Shown here piece by piece: positions 8,681 to 20,800 of a stretch of 64,000 bases of DNA. The notes beneath the pieces are model-generated. The model saw only the letters and a program-made list of their open reading frames with translations, was not told where the DNA came from and did not search any database. The position numbers were made by a program, and so were the translations under genes. Source of the stretch: Flavobacteriia bacterium (lineage in GTDB: Bacteria; Bacteroidota; Bacteroidia; Flavobacteriales_D; Crocinitomicaceae); assembly GCA_947463445.1 (NCBI GenBank), contig CANHRS010000006.1:1-64000 (forward strand), written 5' to 3'. Each line of letters begins with the position of its first letter. Within the stretch, counting starts at the first letter, position 1.

Positions 8681-8862
8681 TAAAAATTTCGTTTATAATT
8701 TATTTTTTTTTCAATTAATTCTGCACTAGACTTTTTCACGAAAATCAGAAGGTAAATTACGCAACCTTTTACCTTTATTAACGTACTAATTTTAATAAAT
8801 AATCTTATTTTTGAAGATTGTACAAGTTTTGATATTTCACAATCATAGATATACACAGTAAA

Positions 8863-11800
8863 ATGATATACAAGCAACCTATATCAGTCAAAAAAACAAC
8901 ATCTTACCTAAATGGTATTCTAATTTTTATTTCCTGCTTTTTGAGTTCCTTTATTTTTGGGCAAAATATTATTGCTGAGACTTTTAATAGTACTGGAGGC
9001 CCCTATCCTAGGAATAATATGTGTCCCAATAGTAGTAAATTTATTGGGGTGAAGGTTACAAATAAAGGCCCTGGATCTTTGCCTAAAAATACGTTGATAA
9101 CGATAACTGTAAAAATTACGGCACCGAATACTACTACTAAAACCTTTACTGAAAAATTTAACACACCAACTGTAATTGCTTTAGATAATTCAGATTGGTT
9201 TACATTTGTATCTCCAACAAATATCGCAGATTTATCCAAACAAGGTGCTTACGATTTTGCAATTGCTGCTACCTATGCTAGTGACACTCCTCCCACTGCT
9301 GTAGATGGTTTTGATGCGCATCAGGCATTATATGTAGCAGGAAATGTCTTGGATTTACTTTCCGCTTCTCCAGATCGTTCCTTGTGTAAGTCTGTAGAGT
9401 TAGATACTATTAAATATGAAATATCCTATAATGCAGATTCTGCTTATGCATCCAATTTACCTCCAGGTGTCTCCGCTTCATGGAAAAGTCCTATCCTAAA
9501 AATAGTTGGAAAACCTACCTCTGCAACAAACAGTCCATATAATTATACTGTCAGAGCTACTGGTGCTTGTCCATCTATTTATGATTCCATTTTAACAGGT
9601 GTTGTGACTGTAACGGATTTACCTAAAATTTCCTACACCGGAAATAATCCAATTTGTGAAGGGTTTTCATCGAGCGCATCTCCAAGCTTCGGTGGTACAT
9701 GGAAAAGCACTAATGTTTTAGTTGCAACAATTTCACCAAATGCTGGTTCTATACTGGCAGTTAGCCCAGGTAAAACGAAATTTTATTTTAAAACCAATTT
9801 AGCTTCTGCTTGTTCAGATACTTTACCTGAGTTTATTGTAAATCCTTTACCCACAGTAGATCCTATTGGAGGACCTACAAAAGTTTGTGTAAATGCAAAA
9901 ATTCAGTTAACAAATACCAATAAAACAGGTACATGGTCTAGTTTAGATCCATCCAAAGCAACGATTAATGCAACAACAGGAGAGGTCACAGGTGTTTCGG
10001 ATGGGCCATGTACCATAGAATATATGGTTGTTGCGCTCGGTTGTACAACAGTGGTTTCAACTACTATTACGGTTAATAAATTACCCACGGTTAATCTAAC
10101 AAGTGGAACAAAACAAGCGTGTCTAGGGAAAACTACCCAGCTTACCAACGGTATTTCGAATGGTGTTTGGTTAAGTGGTACTCCTGCAACAGCTTCTATT
10201 TCAGCTCAAGGATTAGTGACTGGTCTTGCAGCTGGTTCCAGTTTAATTAGTTATACGGTTACCGATGCAAATAATTGTTCTAAATCGGATACTACTACTG
10301 TACGAATTTATGCATATCCATCAGTTGACCCTATCACTAGTATAACTAAAACAATTTGTCAAAATGATTCAACCCAGGTAACTAGTATTACGCCAGATGG
10401 AGTATGGTCTAGTGCAAAAACAACTATCGCAACTATTGATGTTAATGGTAAAGTGAAAGGTATTGCTGGAGGCAAAAGTGAAATTAGCTATGTGGTAACA
10501 AAAAATGGCTGTGCTACTAGTGTTACGGATACAATAACGGTTAATCCGCTACCGGTTGTAGATATGATTTCAGGTGCAGGTAGTGTATGTGTTGGTACTA
10601 AAAGTACGTTAACTAATACAACTCCTAATGGAGTTTGGGATAGTTCCAACAAAACAGTTGCTACAATAAATGGTTCAGGTGAAATAACAACCCTAACTGC
10701 AGGTACTACAGAGATTTCCTATAAGGTTACAATTTTAGGCTGTATTACTACAGCTAAAAAGACAATAACGGTTTTTAATATGCCAAGTGTGAATCCAATT
10801 ACCGGAATCACAACGGTATGTGAAAAAGCATCAACACCATTATCTAGTGCTACAAGTGGTGGAGTTTGGTCAAATACGAATAATAGCGTTGCTACTATTT
10901 CAGCTACAGGAGTTGTAACCGGAGTTAAAAGTGGTACAAGTACTATATCTTATGCCGTAACTGAGAATGGATGTACAACAACGAACCAAACAACTGTAAC
11001 TGTTACCCCTCTTCCGATTGTTCCAGCTATTACAGGTATAGATTCAATTTGTGTGGGCGATAGTAGTAAATTTTTCAATGTTAAATTAACTGGTACTTGG
11101 TCTAGTGCGGATGTAACAATAGCTAAAGTTAATGCTACAACAGGTTTTGTTACAGGCATGAAGGCGGGAACAACCAAGATTACATACACCGTGATAGAAA
11201 ACGGTTGTTCTTCTTCGGTTGAAAAAACGATTAAGGTAAATCCGCTACCAGTTATTCAAGCAATTTCAGGGAGTGATAAGGTTTGTTCCGGAAAAAACAT
11301 ACAACTATCAAATAGTACTAGTGCTGGTGTTTGGGCTAGCCGAAATCAATCTATTGCATCCATTTCAGCTGTTGGATTAGTAAGCGGAAACACAAAAGGT
11401 ATTACAACAATTAGTTATACTGTAACTTTGAGAGGATGTGTAGACTCTGTGGTGTCAAATGTAACCGTAAATCAATCTCCAATTCTCTCTGCAATTTCTT
11501 CAAGTGGCGGTACGAATATTTGTCCAACCAAAACATCACAAATGTCAGCTACACCGATTGGAGGAGTTTGGACTAGTCCTGCATCATCAATCGTTTCAAT
11601 AGATGATAAAACAGGACTTGCATTGGGAATAGCTAAAGGTTCAAGTATAATTACATATACTGTAACCTCTGCTGAGGGTTGTATATCAGATAAAACATAT
11701 ACGTTATCCGTGGATGAAGCTCCAACTGTTGCTGCGATTTTAGGTTCTCCAACAGTTTGTCAAGGGGAAACAACAATCCTAACTTGTTCAACTCCCAATG

Positions 11801-14800
11801 GAACGTGGTCAAGTGCTTCTCCTTTGGTTGCTTCTATTGATCCTAGTACTGGAAAAGTAACTGGTAACAAAGCGGAAGATTCAACAATCATTGCATACAC
11901 TGTATTATTAAATAATTGTTCTACTTCAAGTTATTTTAAAATTAAAGTAAATCCAATGCCTACTGTTAACCCAATTTCTGGAGATTTAACTGTATGTTCT
12001 GGAAAAAACACTTCATTGTCCAACACTACACCAGGCGGTGCATGGTCAAGTACATACATAGATACAGCAACTATCTCAGCTACAGGTGTAGTGACAGGAA
12101 TTAAAGGTGGAAAAACGGAAATTAAGTATGCAGTAACTTCCAAAGGTTGTACAACCACGCAAAAAGCAACAGTAACTGTAGTGAATTCTCCTATTGTTCC
12201 AGATATTACTGGTTCCACATCTATATGTGTTAATAGCACATCTTTGTTGAAAAATTCTGCAAATAATGGTACTTGGAAAAGTGATTCTACTAAATACGCT
12301 ACTATAGATCCTCTTACTGGATTGGTGTCCGGAAAAGCGGCAGGCACTTCGCTAATACGATATGCGGTTACCTTAGATGGTTGTACTACGGAAAAAACTA
12401 CAATGGTAACTGTAAAACCATTGCCAAATGTAGATGTTATAAGCGGTCCGACTAACGTATGTGTTGGTGAAAATATTTCTCTAACGAATACCACTAAGTT
12501 AGGCCAATGGAGTAGTTCGGATAATTCAATTGCTTCTGTGAATGGTGCTGGTGTTGTTACAGGTGTTAAAGGGGGTGCTATAACCATTAATTATACTGTT
12601 ACATTTGACGGTTGTTCCAATGCAAGTAGTTCGCTCATCGCTGTAAATAATCTTCCACCAGTAGAAGCTATTTCTGGTATAACTACGTTTTGTTCGGGAC
12701 TCACAAGTAAACTTTCATGTACACCCTTAGGTGGAACTTGGTCTAGTGGTAACACTAATGTAGTCACAGTGGATAAGAATGGTGTTGCATTTGGTGTTAG
12801 CCAAGGTCCCGGCTCTATCACCTATACTGTCATTGACAATGGATGTACATCTAAAAGCTTGGTTAATGTGCTGATAAATCAAACACCAGAAGTTGCTGAA
12901 ATAACAGGAGATCCTTCGGTATGTATTGGATCAACGATGAATTTACAATGCGTAACACAAGGTGGGAACTGGGCAAGTGAATCTACAGGGGTAGCAACTA
13001 TCGACCAAACAGGACTAGTAAAAAGTGTTAATCCAGGATCTTCCGTTATATCATACACGAAAATTGTCGGTTCCTGTACGAATAAAAAAACAGATACTAT
13101 TACTGTTTATGCAATGCCAGTTGTTGCGAAGACATCCGGAATATTCGATATCTGTGCTGGTTTATCTACGACATTGAAAAATGATACAACGGGGGGTAAA
13201 TGGTCAAGTTCTAATCCAAAAATTGCTATCATAGACGGTTTTGGTAAGTTAACAGGTGTATCTGCTGGTTCAGCAAAAATTTATTATGCAGTAAGTAAAA
13301 ATGGTTGTACAACAATAGATTCTGTTACTGTTAATATAACTGGTGCACTACAAGTGTTGCCAATTACTGGTAATACTACAATTTGTGAAAATTCCACTAC
13401 AGTACTAAAAAATGAAACACCTAATGGTACTTGGTCTAGTTCATCAGATGCAATAGCAACCATTAATTCAAATACTGGTGTTGTAACAGGTATCAAATCT
13501 GGTCAAACTACCATAACATATTCTGTTGTTACTAATGGTGTGTGTCCGCAATTAGCGCAAACAACCGTTATTGTAAATCAAGTACCAATTGTAAATACAA
13601 TTTCAAATATAACAGTCTGTGAAGGAGGAAAGGTGAATGAAATTGTTTTTACTGGAAATAGTTCTCCTACCTATCAATGGCAAAATAATAATACATCCAT
13701 TGGTTTACCATCATCAGGTACAGGTAATATTCCTGAATTTATTGGTACGGGTACAGTCAAAGGAGGTGTTTCGAAAACAGCATTAATTCAGGTTAAACCT
13801 AACTTAAATGGCTGTGAGGGTCTACCAAAATCATTCTCAATAACAGTTAAATCAGAAGAAAATCCTGCATTCTCTTACCCTAGTAACTCCTACTGTAATT
13901 TAGATGCAAATCCAGTTCCTTTATTCACACCTACAACTACTATCGGAGGTTATTTCTCAGCATTTCCTAAAGGCTTAACAATAGATTCATTATCTGGAGT
14001 GGTAGCATTGAAAACTTCTTCAGATGGCTATTATTCTATCAAATATACGACATCCGTAGGTGGCAAATGTGCACAAGATTCAACAGTCTTTTTAAGTATA
14101 TCAAATAATCCAAGTGTATTTGGTTCATTAGATCAAACAGCCTGTGAAGGTGCTGATTTTAATCCAGTAAATTTTGCTGGAAGTCCAGGATCCATGTTTA
14201 GATGGACTAATTCCGAATCCTCCATCGGACTTACAACTAATGGCCTTGGAAATATATCTAAATTTACAGGTACCGGAACAAAAACGACAGGTTTAAATAT
14301 CACAGGTAAGATTATAGTCACTCCTTTCTCAGGCTCATGTTTAGGTACTAAAGACACTTTCTTATTAACTGTAAAGGCAAAAGATAGTGCAAACTTTAAT
14401 TACCCAAGTAATTCCTACTGTAATCTAGATCCAAATCCAAAAGCTATTTTACTAGGTAAAAAAGGCGGTGTTTTTACTGCTAGTCCAGCTGGTATGACAT
14501 TGAATCCTTCAACCGGTCTTATTACTCTATCTAGTTCGACAGCAGGATTATATACCATCAAGTATACAACAAAAGATGGTTGTACGAATAGCGATTCTCT
14601 AAAGATTACAATTGGAGAAAATCCTTCTGTAGATAATAGTGTAAGTCAAATCCAATGTATCGGTAGTGCTTTTGATCCAATAAAATTTACTGGTTCGCCA
14701 GGTACTTCATTTGATTGGGTAAACGATAACCCTTCAATTGGATTGGCTGCTTCCGGAAATGGAAATATTCCTGCATTTACTGGCACGGGTGTATCGGCAA

Positions 14801-17800
14801 GCAAAACAACTTTGACTGCTAAAATAACTGTAAAGCCAAGTATAGGTTCTTGTCCAGGTGCCGAAAAATCATTTACTCTTACACTAAATTATTCGGATGA
14901 TGTTGCTATTTCTTATTCAGATAATTCTTATTGTGCGAAAGATATTAACCCAAAACCGACAATAATTTCAGGACCTAAAAACGGTGTTTTTTCCGCTACT
15001 CCAGTTGGATTATCCTTGAATGAGTTAGATGGTACTATAAATATTACCGGATCGAAAGAAGGATATTACCAAGTGATGTACAGGACAAACGGTGTTTGTG
15101 CAGATACCGCGATCGTCCCAATCGGTGTTAGTTTTGAACCAATTGTTGATTTAGTATTAGGGCAAACTGTTTGTGCAGGAGTTGCATTTACACCGACAAA
15201 ATTTACTGGATCACCAGGTGCAATTTTTGAATGGAAAAATTCGAATACGGCAATTGGTTTAGCTGCAGATGGAAATAAAGAAATACAATCATTTGTCTCT
15301 ACAAACAATACAAAAGCTCCCATTTCGAGTACTGTAACTGTTACACCAAGAGCAGGAAAATGTATAGGTACTCCAAGATCTTTTGATTTAATGGTAAATC
15401 CAGTGGATGATGCGACTTTTAACTATGCCGCCTCACACTATTGTGTAGGTCTAGAAGATGCTACTCCAATATTTTCAGGAACAAAATCAGGAAAGTTTAC
15501 CTCTTCACCTACCAACGGGATAATTCTGGATCCAAATTCAGGTAAAATTAGTTTAGCAGCATCCAATGCTGGATCCTATAATATTACCTATGTAACAAAT
15601 GGTATTTGTCCGAAGGTAACTTCTCAATTAATTAAAATTAATCCTGTACCTATTGTAAATCCTGTTACTAACCAAACTGTTTGTCAGGATAACACTTTTG
15701 ATGCAATTAATTTTACTGGTACAACCTCGACCATATTTAATTGGTCAAATACAGATACGTTAATTGGATTAGCATCTAATGGTACTGGTGGTATTGCTCC
15801 TTTTAAAGCGCAAGGCACAATAAAAGGTGGTGGACCGCGATCTGCTTTGTTAAAAGTTACACCGTACATTGAATCTTGTGTTGGATCTCCAATTGAAATT
15901 TTATTAACAGTTAATAGTAAAGACAATCCTTTATTTAATTATTCGGATAATTCTTTTTGTACTTCGCAAACAAATCCAATTCCTACGCTTAAAGGTACAA
16001 CAGGAGGATATTTTACAGCAACACCTGCTGGTATAGACCTCGACCCGGTAAGTGGTACAATTAATCTTGCTAATTCTACTTCTAACACTTATAGAATTAC
16101 GTATACTACTAAGGGAAGTTGTAAAGCGGATTCTACAATCAATATTGGAATTGGTTCAGGACCAATAGTTGATTCAATTATCAATCAAACTATTTGTGCG
16201 GAGGAATCTTTTTCTAAAATTGAATTCTCAGGTAATCCAGCAGCGGTATATGATTGGACAAACACGAACACAACGATAGGATTAAGTGCTTCAGGATCTG
16301 GAAATATAGAAAAATTTAAAGCTGTTGGAACAGTTCCTGGGGGTTCTGACACAACTGCGTTAATTATAGTTACTCCAAGAATTGGTACCTGTATAGGGAA
16401 ATCTAGATCTTTTGCATTAAAAGTGAAAGCATTAGATGACGCTAGTTTTTCTTATTCGAATACATCCTTTTGTAAAACCGAGAATAATCCTTCACCTACA
16501 ATAACAGGTTTGAAAGACGGGAAATTTACTTTCTCTCCAATAGGACTTGCTATGAATGCTGCTGGTGATATAAATCTTGGAAATTCTACAAGTGGATCAT
16601 ATACGATTACATACGCTGTAAACAAAAGATGTCCAAATGTTGCTACTTTCCCAATCTCTATTGGAAGCCTACCAAATGTTACTTCGATTTTAGATCAATC
16701 AGTTTGTGTTGGGAGTTCTTTTGATACCATCCGTTTTACTGGTTCGATAGGTGCGCAGTTTTCCTGGACAAATGGTAATACACTCATTGGTTTACCTGCA
16801 TCTGGTTCAGGGGATATTAATTCATTCATTGGTCTTTCTGCTGTGAAAAGTTCTATTACAGTCATTCCTTTTGTTGGCCAATGTTCAGGTCCTGCCAAAA
16901 CATTTAACCTCATTGCTAATCCTCTTGTTCCTACAACAGTTTCATATGCAAATCCATCGTATTGTTTAAACCCTCCAGGTCAAGCAAAACCTACACCTAC
17001 AGTTACTGGACCTACAGGCGGTTCCTATTCTGTTTTCCCTAGTGGATTATCCTTAGACGTATCCAACGGTAGTGTAGATTTAGATAAATCTCTATCAGGT
17101 AATTATACTGTAACTTATGCTTTAAATGGTGTTGCTTGTGCTACTAACGCAACAACCAAGATAGCAGTTGGTGAAAATCCTTCAGTAAGTGATATAATTT
17201 CTCAAACTGTATGTAAAGGCATACGATTTAATGAAATTGTGTTTTCAGGAACTCAAGGAACTCAGTTTTCTTGGGTTAATTCAAACCCTTCCATTGGTTT
17301 GTCAGCAAATGGTACAGGAAATATCTCTGCCTTTTATGGAATTAATGGAACTAAAAATAAAGTTACAAGTGTAATAACTGTAACTCCTAGTGTAGGTAAG
17401 TGTATTGGAACTTCTAAATCTTTTACTTTAAATATAAATCCAGCCGATGATGCTAGTTTCAGTTACACTGCAAATAAATTTTGTGCTGATGAATCAAACC
17501 CAGCACCCTCAATAACAAATAAAGGAGGTGTTTTTAGTGCAAGTAAATTAGGAATAGAACTAGATAAAGATAATGGAGTTATCGATTTAAATAAGTCTAT
17601 ACCTGGTTTATATAATATCACATATTTAACAAAAGGGAATTGTCCAGACGTTTACACGGAAGCAATAACATTAGTGCCTAAACCAAGCATTAATCCTATT
17701 CTAGATACAACAGTATGTAATGGTTCTAATTTTAATACGATTATTTTCAAAGGCTCAAGTAATACACAATTTGATTGGATTAATAATAATGAATCGATTG

Positions 17801-20800
17801 GTTTACCTAAATCTGGGGTTAGTGATATTACCTCATTTAAGGCGAAAGGAACTATTCCAGGAGGTTCTGCAATTAAGTCTAAAATTGTTGTTACTCCAAA
17901 AATTGATGGTTGTTTAGGTAAATCTATTTCGTTTGAATTAAACGTAAATGCTTCTGATGCACCTTATTTTTACTACGATAAATATTCAATTTGTCAAAAC
18001 GATCCTTTTCCACCAAAAGCGATTCTAAATGGAACTAAAAATGGTGTTTTTTCTGCATTACCTTCAGGTTTATCTATAAATAATATTTCTGGTGAAATAG
18101 CTATTGCAACTTCATTAGTTAACACCTATGCTGTAACGTATACTACTAATGGTGCCTGCCCGAAAGATTCAACAAGATCTATCATTATAAATCCTACCCC
18201 AATACTAAATGATTTAGTTAATCAAGAAAAATGTCAAGACGCTATTTTTGATACTATCTTCTTTAAAGGAACTGCGAATACTACGTTTAAATGGGAAAAC
18301 TCTAATGTTACAATTGGCTTATCTAAAGATGGTGTTGGAAATATTCCTGCATTTAAAGCGAAGGGTACAGTGAATGGAAGTAGCCCAGTTATTGGAACTA
18401 TTACAGTAACTCCTGAAATTAACGGTTGTTTTGGTGTTAAGAAATCACTAACATTAACTGTAAACCAATTAGATAATCCAGCATTTAAGTATGACGATAA
18501 TTCATTTTGTAAAATACAGGCAAATCCAACACCTGTAATCACAGGTACAAAAGGTGGGTATTTTACATTTACTCCAAATGGGTTGGTAATTGATAATGCC
18601 ACCGGAACAATAAATTTAATTGCCACAACACCAAATAATTATCTAATTACATATAATACGATTGGAATATGTAAAAAAGATTCAACTGTTAGTATTGGTA
18701 TTGGAACTGACCCATCTCTTGAAGATATTGATGATCAAGATGTGTGTGAGGGCACCTCTTTTGATCCAGTTGTCTTTAAAGGAAAACCTGGAACCGTTTT
18801 TAGTTGGAAAAACTCAAACGCTTCTGTTGGTATTCCTACAAATGGAACCACTAATATTCCGGCGTTTATTGCTAGTGGAGTAGTCAATTTTAGAGATACA
18901 ATTGCACAAATGGTTGTAACTTCTCGTATTGGTATTTGTTTCGGAAAAGATACAGTAAATTTTAAATATAAAGTTCGTGCTAAACCTAATATTAAAGGTC
19001 GAATTGTTCAAGCTCCATTAACTAGTTTATTCCTAAAAGATACTTCTATTTGTAAGGGTACTAATATAAAATTAATTGCAACTGGTATAACTAAAAATAC
19101 TGATTATCAATGGACTCCAATTACAGGTCTGCTAGGATTTCCTACCAATGGGGCGAGTGTCACAACTAACTTGGATTCTACCCAACAATTTGTTGTGTCT
19201 GGTATTAATCAATTTGGATGTAGTAACTCGGATAGTGTTATGGTCCGCGTGTTTAATCCTAAAATAACCAATATACTAAAAGATACGACTGTTTGTGCTG
19301 GAAGTAGTTTTAGACCAATTAAATTCATAGGAAATACTCCAACACCTTCATTTACATGGACAAATTCATTAACATCGATTGGTTTACCAGGATCGGGAGT
19401 CGGTGATATTCCAGCTTTCATCGGAACAAATAACACTACAAATTCTTCATTAGCGGCCACAATTACTATAACACCAAAATATACAATACCTTCTTCTGGT
19501 CTTGTTTGTAATGGTGCAAAATCAATAGTTAAATTAAGTGTAAATCAATCGGATAATCCATCTTTTACGGGATATCTCTCCCAATATTGTGCAAGTGAAA
19601 CTGCATCCACAGTTCCATTTATAACCGGCACAAAAAATGGTGTGTTCTCGTCTAGTCCTTTTGGTTTAGTGTTAAACCCTAATTCTGGCCAGTTGTTTCC
19701 AACTGCATCCATGGCAAAATCGTACTATGTAAAATATACCACCAAAGGTGTTTGCCCAAAAGCAGACTCAATGAGTTTAACTATTAAACCTATTCTAACT
19801 GCATCTATTACTGGAGATAAAACAGTATGTAGAGATGCAATTCAACCGGTTATTACTTTCAAAGGTGCAAATGGTAAAGCACCGTATACGTTTAAATACT
19901 CAGTGAATGGTGGTGCTGCCAAAGAAATAAAATCAAAAGTTGCAACTGACTCTGTAACAATAGCTGTTCCAACCGATATTGCAGGAACCTTCGTTTATTC
20001 ACTCCTTTCTATGGAAGAATCAAGTGCTTCAAATTGTAGTAATGCTGTTAGTGGAAATGTTACCATAAATGTAAATACGCTACCAATTGCTCAAATTACG
20101 GGGAATGCAACTGTGTGTGAAGGTGGAAGTCCTCCAAATATTACCTTTACAGGTGTTAATGGTACTTCCCCATTTACATTTATGTATGCTGTCAACGGTG
20201 TAACACAGCCAGCAATCAGTACAAAAAATGGAGATTATAGTGTAAATGTAACACAACCAACAACCACAAATGCAACCTATACCTATTCATTAATCGGTAT
20301 TAAAGACGGTAGCACATTAGGCTGTTATCAACCGCAAAATAATTCAATTACTGTTTCAGTTAAAAAACTTCCTACCGCAACGATAGCTGCAAGCGCAAAA
20401 TCGATTTGTATTAATGGTTCTAATCCTACTATTACATTTACTGGTGCAAATGGAATTCAACCATATACTTTTGAATATAAAATAAATGGTGTTTCTAATT
20501 ATATTACTTCGAATAATGGATCTTCCGCTGTACTTGATGTACCTTCAAATATTCCAAATAAATATGTATATGAATTAGTTAGTGTAAAAGATGGTGGTCA
20601 ATTCACGTGTACTAATATAGCAATTTTCGCAAAAGATTCAGTAGATGTTATTTCTGGCGCATTCGTTGATCCGATTGAGGATAGAACTGTTTGTAAAGAC
20701 AATAATTCGGGTGTTATTAATTTTACTGGTTCTACAAATTCTACTTTCAGTTGGTATACTAACAATACAACTACAGGTTTAATTTCATCAGGGAAAGATT

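Noticed and set aside
8581-8877. 98-codon minus-strand ORF between sufA and the giant gene
   Set aside because: It covers the divergent promoter region, overlaps both neighbours' ends, and its product is low-complexity Lys/Ile/Asn-rich with no family pattern.
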